Below, piece after piece: positions 10,646 through 20,900 of a DNA stretch of 64,000 nucleotides. The first letter of the stretch is position 1, and each line of letters starts with the position of its first letter. The position numbers and the translations under genes are program-made. The DNA comes from Colletes latitarsis (taxonomy: Eukaryota > Arthropoda > Insecta > Hymenoptera > Colletidae). The stretch spans positions 4,464,001 to 4,528,000 of the forward strand of contig NW_027488368.1 of the NCBI RefSeq assembly GCF_051014445.1. Direction: 5' to 3'. The notes under the pieces were generated by a model, which was not told the DNA's origin, searched no databases, and saw only the letters and a program-made list of their open reading frames with translations.

Positions 10646-12550
10646 ATTAACGCTAGCAGTAATATGCTATGCAACATCATGGAAAATAACGCCAATAACC
10701 AATGTACCAAATATTGAGTTCGACCATTTAGGCACTGCTAGGTTATATCATAAAACTTGGATAACCGTTTTTACCATTGACCAAGAAGAAATCATCCTAC
10801 ACGAGGAACTCATCCTTGATAGCCTACATCTAGTAACACAGAACACCGGAGGATCCTACCAGGATCTCTTGCAGCATATTAAAGATAAGTTAATTAGGTT
10901 GAAACAAGAACGATTAAATCTATTAGCTATGGTAGGATATAGAGAAACGGATACAGTAAGTAACCGCGTTAAGAGAGGATGGTTAAACCCCATAGGAGAT
11001 TTGGCAAATGTACTTTTTGGAACATCGTCTCAGAAAGACGCCGAATATTACAATCAAGAAATCGATAAATTATATAGTGACAATAAACGCGTAAATGTTC
11101 TAATAAGTAACGAAACTCTAATTGTCAAAGGGATTTTAAAAGACTTTAGTAAATATCAAGAGAAAGTAACAAAAGTCAATGCGTTAATGAATAGAAACGT
11201 CCGAACCGTTCATCAAGAACTTAATATGCTGTATACCACGTTACTAGTTAATGAAATTGCAGACGAATATTCGAATTTAATAACTAAGTTACGAAACATC
11301 GTAAATTCTGGACTTCAAGGAAAATTCAACATTGCCGCGGTACAAATGAGTAGTTTCTTAGAAACCTTGAAATATATGCAGAACCGTTTCGGTCAACATC
11401 AATTACTTTTTCCTATAGATCCACAAAATTTACATAAATATATAAAGATCTCCGATGTATCCATTTTTATTATGAATCGAGACAAGCTTTGCTTTGAAAT
11501 TAAACTCCCCGTAACCGAAGAAGAAATGTATAATTTGTACCAAATAATACCGATTCCGAAATTAGTAGAGGCCATCATGTATTTGCCTACCATACCGAAA
11601 AATACTTACTCATTGATTCAACTACGAAGCGTTATAATCCAATAAATATAAATGAAATAGCTGATTGCAAGAAAATAGAGAAACTTTACATTTGTGAACG
11701 CCACACACCTGCATATGCGACTGCTTTACAAGACCCCTACCTTGTTCAAGCAATCCGTATTTTGCCAGAACAAGCCAAGTGCAAAACTGCAATGTTGAAA
11801 TTGATAAATCCTATATGGATACAGCTCTCTTCTCAACAAGATTGGATATCAATTTCCCGCGAAGTCGAAAGCATACATATCTCCTGTAAAGGGCTTCCTC
11901 AAGAAACAAGGCTTTTGCAAGGTTTACATCGTATATATTTAGATAAGGAATGTATAGGCTCCGCGTTAACAGCCACTCTTATACCTCGAACTACAGATAT
12001 TGATGTCAAAACATACCAACTACAATTAGGCTTAGCTTCATTCAATGTCACTGAACTGAATAATACAATAATAGATTTTGCAAAAATACCTAGCTTACCG
12101 ACGAATGTTATCGAGCCAGAACATTTGTTACAATATGCTAGATCTTTTATCGATATTTCACAAGAAGCCGAGTGACTATCAACACATGTTAGGTCGACAA
12201 CTAGGTACGAATAATTTTTGAGTAGTTTACAAATAATTGGAGCATCAGTAGCGACCATACTCGTCTTGTACGTATTATATAAATTAAAAGCTTTCCGTTT
12301 GCTTAAATACTTATTTACTAGACCTTGTTATTATATTAATTGTTTCAATGTCGGAGGACGACAGCAAGCTTTTAATACCAGAAATCCACATGTGACGCCT
12401 GACGTCGAATACTCTCCAGACCCGACGGCTCCCTTAACTCCGACTACAATCATAGAATCCCCGCTTGATATACCTAAAACTCTGCGTTTTGATACAGGAT
12501 CGCCAACACCCGCAATAAAAACTATTAGATTTAAGCCATTAAAATTTTGA
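10646..12550 (+). pseudogene. env: Envelope glycoprotein (errantivirus/baculovirus-F type), frame-disrupted
   Basis: The env body starts at the acceptor at 10646. Its frame is open upstream of the acceptor only to a stop at 10626-10628, and there is no good ATG near its start, which fits a start codon supplied by splicing. A hydrophobic N-terminal stretch follows the acceptor, then about 100 residues to a furin site RVKR at 10965-10976. Next comes a Gly-led fusion-peptide-like segment and a long helical region. The first frame stops at 11643. Recognisable envelope sequence resumes one base out of phase (frame starting at 11612 or nearby) and continues to TGA at 12173. A short piece in a third phase (12171-12218) links to a transmembrane helix at about 12233-12286 and a long cytoplasmic tail ending at 12550. 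There are therefore at least one frameshift near 11603-11616 and a paired disruption at about 12172 and 12218. The protein cannot be made whole as read. Confidence 0.88.
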
Positions 12551-12575
12551 ATATTGTAATCAAAATTTTAAAAAT

Positions 12576-12586
12576 AAGGAAAGGGG
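12576..12586 (+). promoter_or_regulatory. Polypurine tract
   Basis: AAGGAAAGGGG directly abuts the TGT of the 3' LTR. This is the expected plus-strand primer position for an LTR retrotransposon and supports the LTR boundary. Confidence 0.92.
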
Positions 12587-12949
12587 TGTCATGCCGTAGG
12601 CCCCCATAGAAAATAAGTATTACTCATAGCGATAAGGTTAGTCATAAGCGATACACCAAGAAGATGACGAACTTGTTGACTCCTTTAAGGGTAAAAACAA
12701 ATGCGTCATACGCCCAGATCTAACCCGGCTGTACTCAAACCAAAGATTATAAAAGCGTACCGCTCCTGGCCCTCGAGGCTCATTCTCACGTTTGATTTTG
12801 TAAGAAGTGCATCAGTGTTCAGTCTCCGAATAAACCTTAGAGTATATCCTGATATCTTTGTCCGAGTGCTTGAACCTTTCCCAATCAAAATCAACCTAAT
12901 ATTGTGACGCCGCAACTATTTGGACGAGTCTGCAGCTTACGGCATAACA
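12587..12949 (+). repeat. 3' long terminal repeat (363 bp)
   Basis: Same length as the 5' LTR. Seven substitutions separate the copies: two near the start (CCATTGAAG against CCATAGAAA), three in the CTCGGGG...TTTTGACG region, one in GCATCAATG and one in CCCAAACAAA. There are no indels. The TATAAAA (12748-12754) and AATAAA (12829-12834) are conserved. It ends ATAACA followed by the GTAC target-site duplication. Confidence 0.97.
12829..12834 (+). terminator. Polyadenylation signal in 3' LTR (AATAAA)
   Basis: The working polyadenylation hexamer for element transcripts, identical to the 5' LTR copy. The cleavage site would lie 10-30 bases downstream and sets the R/U5 border, which is not resolved here. 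Confidence 0.6.
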
Positions 12950-12953
12950 GTAC
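12950..12953. other. Target-site duplication, right copy (GTAC)
   Basis: Repeats 5730-5733. Beyond it the satellite monomer resumes exactly where it was cut (GTACCACACTGAAACAG), so no satellite sequence was lost on insertion. Confidence 0.95.
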
Positions 12954-14880
12954 CACACTGAAACAGTCGATTAAACCTGGTATCGATCAATATTTTTGAG
13001 GATAACGCACGTTAGGTCTGGGTTAGGTCTAGGAATTGCCCTAATGAGGCTCATACTTTCGCATATTTCGCATACTTGTTGGCCAGATCCTTGGCTTTTT
13101 CTGGTTTGGATCACGTAGTAATGTGGTACCACACTGAAGCAGTCGACTAAACCTGGTCTCGATCAATATTTTAGAGGATAACGCATGTTAGGTGTGGGTT
13201 AGGTCTGGAATTTGCTCTCATCAGTCTCATACCTTCGCATTCATCACATACTTGTTGAAGAGATCCTGGGGTTTTTCTGGTTTGGATCACGTAGTAATGT
13301 GGTACCACACTGAAATAGTTGACTAAACCTGGTCTCGATCAATATTTTAGAGGATAACACATGCTAGGTCTAGGTTAGACCTGGGATTTGCCCGCATCTG
13401 GCTCATACTTTCGCATTCTTCACATACTTGTTGGACAGATCCTGGGTTTTTTCTGGTTTGGATCACGTAGTAATGTGGTGCCACACGGAAACAGTCGATT
13501 AAACCTGGTATCGATCGATATTTTTGAGGATAACGCATGTTAGGTCTGGGTTGGGTCTGGGATTTGCCCTCATGAGGCTCATACTTTCGCATATTTCTCA
13601 TACATGTTGGCCTGATTCTGGGCTTTTTCTGTTTTTGATCACGTGGTAATGTGGTACCACATTGAAACAGTCCATGACACCTAGTCTCGGTCAATATTTT
13701 AGATGATAACGCATGTTAGGTCTGGGTTAGGTCTAGGATTTGCCCTCATCTGGCTCATACTATCGCATTTTTCGCTTACTTGCCGGGCAGATCCTGGGTT
13801 TTTTGAGGTTTGGATACCGTGGTAATGTGGTTCCACACCGAAACAGTCAATAAAACCTGGTCTCGATCAATATTTTAGAGGATAACGCATGTTAGGTCTG
13901 GGTTAGGTCTGGAATTTGCTCTCATCAGTCTCATACCTTCGCATTCATCACACACTTGTTGAAGAGATCCTGGGTTTTTTGTGGTTTGGATACCGTCGTA
14001 ATGTGGTTCCACACCGAAACAGTCAATTAAACCTGGTTGCGATTAATATTTTACAGGATAACGCCGGTTATGTCTTGGTTAGTTCTGGTATTTGCAATTA
14101 TCTGGCTCACACTTTCGCGTTTTTCGCATACCTGTTGGGCAGATCCTGGGTTTTTTCTGGTTTGGATCGCGTACTAATGCGGTACCACACTGAAACAGTC
14201 CATGAAACCTGGTTTCGAACTATATTTTTGAGGGTAGCACATGTTAGGTCTGGTTTAGGTCTTGGACTTGCCCGCATCTGGCTCATACTTTCGCATTCTT
14301 CACATACTTGTTGAAGAGACCCTGGGTTTCTACTAGTTTGGATCAGGTAGTAATGTGGTATCACACTGAAACAGCCGATTAACCCTTGTCACGATGAACA
14401 TTTTTGAGGATAACGCCGGTTAGGTCTCGCTTAGGTGTGGGATTTGCCCTCATCAGGCTCATGCTTTCGCATATTTCTCATACTTGTTAGCCAGATCCTT
14501 TGCTTTTTCTGGATTGGGACACACAGAAATGTGGTGTCACACGGAAACAGTCGATTAAACCTGGTTTCGATCAATATTTTTGAGGATAACGCATGTTAGG
14601 TCTGGGTTAGGTCTAGGATTTGCCCTCATGAGGCTCATACTTTCGCATATTTCTCATACTTGTTGACCTGATCCTTGGCTTTTTCTGGTATGGATCACGT
14701 AGTAATGTGGTACCACACTGAAACAGTCGACTAAACATGGTCTCGATCAATATTTTAGAGGATAACGCATGTTAGGTCTGGGTTAGGTCTGGAATTTGCT
14801 CTCATCAGTCTCATACCTTCGCATTCATCACATACTTGTTGAAGAGATCCTGGGGTTTTTCTGGTTTGGATCACGTAGTA
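12954..14880. repeat. Satellite array, type A with a transition to type B
   Basis: About 11 monomers of 176 bp. Most are type A (GATAACGCATGTTAGG, CTCGATCAATATT). Between about 13750 and 14170 the monomers are hybrids or type B (CTTGCCGGGCAGATC, TTGCGATTAATATT, ACGCCGGTTATGTC). Type A then returns until about 14880, where type B takes over for the rest of the window. No gene is seen. Confidence 0.9.
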
Positions 14881-17800
14881 ACGCGGTACCACACCGAAGC
14901 AGTCAATGAATCCTGGTTGCGATTAATATTTTAGAGGATAACGCCGGTTATATCTGGGTTAGTTCTGGTATTTGCAATCATCTGGCTCATACTTTCGCGT
15001 TTTTCGCATACTTGTTGGACAGATCCTGGGATTTTTCTGGTTTGGATCACGTAGTAACGCGGTACCACACCGAAGCAGTCAATTAATCCTGGTTGCGATT
15101 AATATTTTAGCGGATAGCGCAGGTTATGTCTCGGTTAGGTCTGGTATTTGCCCTCATCCGGCTCGTACTTTCGCATTACTCGCATACTTGTTGGCCAGAT
15201 CCTGGCCTTCTTCTGGCTTGGACCACGTAGTACCACACCGAAACAGTCAATTAATGCCGGTTGCGTTAATATTTTAGAGGATAACGCCGGTTATATCTCG
15301 GTTAGGTCTGGGATTTGCCCTCATCTGGCTCGTACTTTCGCATTTCTCGCATAGTAGTTGGCCAGATCCTGGGCTTTTTCTGGCTTGGATCACGTAGTAA
15401 TGTGGTACCACACTGTCAATAAAAGCTGGTTCCGATTAGTATTTTAGAGGATAACGCTGGTTATGTCTGGGTTAGTTCTGGTATTTGCAATCATCTGGCT
15501 CATACTTTCGCGTTTTCGAATTCTTGTTGGGCAGATCCTGGGCTTTTTCTGGCTTGGATCACGTAGTAATGTGGTACCACACTGTCAATAAAAGCTGGTT
15601 CCGATGAGTATTTTAGAGGATAACGCTGGTTATGTCTGGGTTAGTTCTGGTATTTGCAATCATCTGTCTCATACTTTCGCGTTTTTCGCATACTTGTCGG
15701 GCAGATCCTGGGTTTTTTCTGGTTTGGATCACGTAGTAATGTGGTACCACACTGAAACAGTCAATTAATACTGGTTGCGATTAATATTTTAGAGGATAAC
15801 GCTGGTTATGTCTGGGGTAGCTCTGGTATTTGCTATCATCTGGCTCATACTTTCGCCTTTTTCGCATACTTGTTGGCCAGATCCTGGGCTTTTTCTGGTT
15901 TGGATCACGTAGTAACGCGGTACCACACCGAAACTGTCAATTAATCCTGGTTGCGATTAATATTTTATAGGACAACGCCGGTTATGTCTCGATTAGGTCT
16001 GGGATATGCCCTCATCTGGCTCGTACCTTCGCATTGTTCGCATACTTGTGGGCCAGATCCTGGGCTTTTTCTGGCTTGGATCACGTAGTAATGTGGTACC
16101 ACACTGTCAAAAAACGCCGGTTCCGATTAGTATTTTAGAGGATAACGCTGGTTATGTCTGGGTTAATTCTGGTATTTGCAATCATCTGGCTCATACTTTC
16201 GCGTTCATCACATGCTTGTTGGGCAGAACCTTGGTTTTTTCTGGTTTGGATCATGTAGTAATGTGGTACCACACTGAAACAGTCAATATGAGCTGCTTCC
16301 GATTAATAGTTTGGAGGATAACGCTGGTTACGTTTGGGTTAGTTCTGGTATTAGCAATCATCTGGCTCGTACTTTCGCATTTTTCGCATACTTGTTGGCC
16401 AGATCCTGGCCTTTTTCTGGTTTGGATCGCGTACTAATGCGGTACCACACCGAAACAGTCAATTAAACCTGGTTGCGATTAATATTTTGGAGGACAACGC
16501 TGGTTATGTTTGGGTTAGTTCTGGTATTTGCTCTCATCTGGCTCGTCCTTTCGCATTTTTCGCATACTTGTTGGCCAGATACTGGCCCTTTTCTGGTTTG
16601 GATCACGTAGTGTTGCGGTACCACACGAAAACAGTCAATTAAAGCTGGATGCGATTAGTATTTTAGAGGATAACGCCGGTTATGTCTGGGTTACGTCTGG
16701 TATTTGCTCAAATCTGGCTCGTACTTTCGCATTTTTCGCATACTTGTTGGCCGGATCCTGGCCATTTTCTGGTTTGGATCACGTAGTAATGCGGTACCAC
16801 ACCGAAACAGTCAATTAAACCTGGTTGCGATTAATATTTTAGAGGATAACGCAGGTTATGTCTGGGTTAGGTCTGGGATTTGCCCTCATCTGGCTCGTAC
16901 TTTCGCATTTTTCACATACTTGTTGGGCAGATCCCGGGTTTTCCCTGGTTTGGATCATGTAGTAATGTGGTACCACACTGAAACAGTCAATTTGACCTGC
17001 TTCCGATTAATAGTTTGGAGGATAACGCTGGTTACGTTTGGGTTAGTTCTGGTATTAGCAATCATCTGGCTCGTACTTTCGCATTTTTGGCATACTTGTT
17101 GGCCTGGTCCTGACCTTTTCCCGGCTAGGACCACGTAGTATTGTGGTACCACACCGAAACAGTCAGTTATACCTGGTTCCGATTACTATTTTAGAGGAAA
17201 ACGCCGGTTATGTCTGGGTTAGTTCTGGCATTTGCCCTCATCTGTCTCATACTTTCGGGTTTTTCGCATACTTGTTGGGCAGATCCTGGGTTTTTTCTGG
17301 TTTGGATCACGTAGTAATGTGGTACCACACTGAAACAGTCAATTAAACCTGGTTGCGATTAATATTTCTGAGGATAACGCCGGTTATGTCTGGGTTAGTT
17401 CTGGCATTTGCCCTCATCTGGCTCGTACTTTCGCATTTTTCGCATACTTGTTGGGCAGATCCTGAGTTTTTTCTGGTTTGGATCACGTAGTAATGTGGTA
17501 CCACACTGAAACAGTCAATTAAACCTGGTTGCGATTAATATTTTTGAGGATAACGCCGGTTATGCCTGGGTTAGTTCTGGTATTTCCAACCATCCGGCTC
17601 ATACTTACGCATTTTTCGCTTACTTGCCGGGCAGATCCTGGGTTTTTTGTGGTTTGGATACCGTCGTAATGTGGTTCCACACCGAAACATTCAATTAAAC
17701 CTGGTTGTGATTAATATTTTACAGGATAACGCCGGTTAAGTCTTGGTTAGTTCTAGTATTTGCCGTCATCTGCCTCATTCTTTCGCATTTTTCGCATACT

Positions 17801-17954
17801 TGTTGGCCAGATCCAGGGCTTTTTCTGGTTTGTATCGCGTACTAATGCGGTACCACACCGAAACAGTCAATTAAACCTGGTTGCGATTAATATTTTAGAG
17901 GATAAAGCCGGTTATGTCTCGGTTAGGTCTGGGATTTGCCATCATCTGGCTCGT

Positions 17955-20900
17955 GCTTTCGTATTTTTCGCATACTTGTTGGCCAGATCCTAGGCTTTTT
18001 CTGGTTTGGATCACGTACTAATGTATTACGACACTGGAACAGTCAATAAAAGCTGGCTCCGAATAGTACTTTAGCGGATAACGCTGGTTATGTCTAGATT
18101 AGTTCTGGTATTTGCCCTCATCTGGCTCCTACTTTCGCATTTTTCACTTACTTGTTGGCCAGATCTCGGGTTTTTTGTGGTTTGGATCCCGTCGTAATGT
18201 GGTTCCACTCCGAAACAGTCAACTAAACCTGGTTGCGATTAATATTTTGGAGGACAACGCTGGTTATGTTTGGGTTAGTTCTGGTATTTGCAATCATCAG
18301 GCACATACGTTCGCATTTCTCGCATACTTGTTGGGCAGATCCTGCCCTTTTTCTGGCTTGGACCACGTAGTAATGCGGTACCACACCGAAACAGTCAATC
18401 ATACCTGGTTGCGATTATTATTTTACAGGATAACGCTGGTTATGTCTAGATTATTTTTGGTATTTGCAATCATCTGGCTCACACTTTCGCGTTTTTCGCA
18501 TACTTGTTGGGCAGATCCTGGGTTTTTTCTGGTTTGGATCATGTAGTAATGTGGTACCACACTGAAACAGTCAATGTGAGCTGCTTCCGATTAATAGTTT
18601 GGAGGATAACGCTGGTTACGTTTGTGTTAGTTCTGGTATTAGCAATCATCTGGCTCGTACTTTCGCATTTTTCGCATACTTGTTGGCCAGATCCAGGCCT
18701 TTTTCTGGTTTGGATCACGTAGTAATGCGGTACCACACCGAAACAGTCAATATGAGCTGCTTCCGATTAATAGTTTGGAGGATAACGCTGGTTACGTTTG
18801 GGTTAGTTCTGGTATTAGCAATCATCTGGCTCGTCCTTTCGCATTTTTCGCATACTTGCTGGCCAGATCCTGGCCTTTGTCTGGCTTGGACCATGTAGTA
18901 ATGTGGTACCACACTGGAACAGTCAATTAATCCTGGTTGCGATTAATATTTTAGAGGATAACGCCGGTTACGTCTTGGTTAGGTCTGGTATTTGCCCTCA
19001 TCTGGCTCGTACTTTCGCATAGTTCGCATACTTGTTGGCCAGATCCTGGGCTTTTTCTTGCTTGAATCACGTAGTAATGTGGTACCACACTGTCAATAAA
19101 AGCTGGTTCTGATTAGTATTTTAGAGGATAACGCAGGTTATGTCTGGGTTAGTTCTGGTATTTGCAATCATCTGGCTCATACTTTCGCGTTTTTCGCATA
19201 CTTGCTGGGCAGATCCTGGGGTATTTCTGGTTTGGATCACGTATTAATGCGGTACCTCACCGAAACAGTCAAATAAACCTGGTTGCGATTAATATTTTAG
19301 AGGATAACGCCGGTTATGTCTGGGTTAGGTCTGGTATTTGCCCTCATCTGGCTCGTACTTTCGCATTTTTCGCATACTTGTTGGCCACATCCTGGGATAT
19401 TTCTGGTTTGGATCACGTATTAATGCGGTACCTCACCGAAACAGTCAAATAAACCTGGTTGCGATTAATATTTTAGAGGATAACGCCGGTGACGTCTTGG
19501 TTAGGTCTGGTATTTGCCCTCATCTGGCTCGTACTTTCGCATTGTTTGCATACTTGTTGGCCAGATCCTGCGCTTTTCCTGGCTTGGATCACGTAGTAAT
19601 GTGGTACCACACTGTCAATAAAAGCCGGTTCCGATTAGTATTTTAGAGGATAACGCTGGTTATGTCTGGGTTAGTTCTGGTATTTGCAATCATCTGGCTC
19701 ATACTTTCGCGTTTTTGGCATACTTATTGGCCAGGTCTTGGCCTTTTCCCGGCTAGGACCACGTAGTAATGTGGTACCACACCGATACAGTCAGTTATAC
19801 CTGGTTGCGATTAATATTTTAGAGGATAACGCCGGTTATGTCTCGGTTAGGTCTGGGATTTGCCATCATCTGGCTCGCACTTTCGTACTTTTCGCATACT
19901 TGTTGGCCAGATCCTGGCCTTTTTCTGGTTTGGATCACGTAGTAATGTGGTACCTCACTGAAACTGTCAATTAAACCTGGTTGCGATTAATATTTGTGAG
20001 GATATCGCCGGTTATGTCTGGGTTAGTTCTGGTATTTCCAACCATCTGGCTCATACTTTTGCATTATTCGCTTACTTGTCGGGCAGATTCTGGGTTTCTT
20101 GTGGTTTGGATAGTGTCGTAATGTGGTTCCACACCGAAACAGTCAATTAAACCTGGTTGCGATTAATATTATGCAAGATAACGCCGGTTAAGTCTTGGTT
20201 AGTTCTAGTATTTGCCGTCATCTGTCTCATACTAACACGTTTTTCGCATACTTGTTGGGCAGATCCTGGGTTTTTTCTGGTTTGGATTTCGTAGTAATGT
20301 GGTACCACACTGAAACAGTCAATAAAAGCTGGTTCTTTCGCATTTTTCGCATACTTGTTGGCCAGAACCTGGCGTTTTTCTGGCTTTGACAACGCAGTAA
20401 TGTGGTTCCACACCGAAACAGTCATTTAAACCCGGTTGCGAATAATATTTTTGAGGATAACGCTGGTTATGTCTGGGTTAGTTCTGGCATTTGCCCTCAT
20501 CTGTCTCATACTTTCGCGTTTTTCGCATACTTGTTGGCCAGATCCTGGCCTTTTTCTGGTTTGGATCACGTAGTAATGTGGTACCTCACTGAAACAGTCA
20601 ATTAAACCTGGTTGCGATTAATATTTTAGAGGATAACGCCGGTTATGTCTGTGTTAGTTCTGGTATTTCCAACCATCCGGCTCATACTTTCGTATTTTCC
20701 GCATACTTGTTGGGCAGATCCTGGGTTTCTTCTGGTTTGGATCATGTAGTAATGTGGTACCACACTGAAACAGTCAACATGAGCTGCTTCCGATTAATAG
20801 TTTGGAGGATAACGCTGGTTACGTTTGGGTTAGTTCTGGTATTAGCAATCATCTGGCTCGTACTTTCGCATTTTTCGCATACTTGTTGGCCAGATCCAGG

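Larger units (their letters stand above)
7315..10650 (+). pseudogene. pol: Pol polyprotein (protease, RT, RNase H, integrase), broken by an in-frame TAG
   Basis: The pol frame opens after the stop at 7312 and is entered by -1 slippage from gag at 7321-7327. Domains in order: aspartic protease with DTGA at 7483-7494; reverse transcriptase with LPNIEEVLDQLG, FDLASGFHQI, TRMPFGLKNAPATFQ and catalytic YLDD at 8437-8448; RNase H with acidic residues at 8884 (TDAS), 9010 (KES) and 9085 (TDH); integrase zinc region with His 9625 and 9646, Cys 9736 and 9745; integrase core with Asp 9835, Asp 10015 and Glu 10123, the last two separated by 35 residues (DX35E). A TAG at 10399-10401 interrupts the frame. 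The same frame then stays open to TAA at 10648-10650 and encodes the C-terminal GPY/F module (GPY at 10531-10539). The stop would remove about 80 residues of integrase tail. All catalytic residues upstream are present. Confidence 0.93.
5734..12949 (+). mobile_element. Errantivirus-type Ty3/Gypsy LTR retrotransposon, full length, with env
   Basis: This 7,216-bp element has two 363-bp LTRs, a GTAC target-site duplication, a primer binding site, gag, pol (protease, reverse transcriptase, RNase H, integrase with GPY/F), env and a polypurine tract, all on the plus strand. The order protease-RT-RNaseH-integrase identifies Ty3/Gypsy. The env with a furin site and F-like fusion region places it with the errantiviruses, whose env is related to baculovirus F proteins. 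It lies inside satellite DNA and its base composition is clearly different from the array. As read it is defective: in-frame TAG in pol at 10399-10401, frameshift in env near 11603-11616, and a second frame disruption at 12172-12218. Gag, RT, RNase H and the integrase catalytic core appear intact. The lesions could be real decay or, for the indels, assembly error. Confidence 0.97.

Noticed and set aside
11899..12258. A 119-codon minus-strand frame opposite env
   Set aside because: It is antisense to recognisable envelope coding sequence and has no family signature.
11762..12550. Two separate small genes downstream of env
   Set aside because: Both are in the same frame and carry envelope C-terminal sequence, including the membrane anchor at about 12233-12286. 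They are fragments of one broken env.
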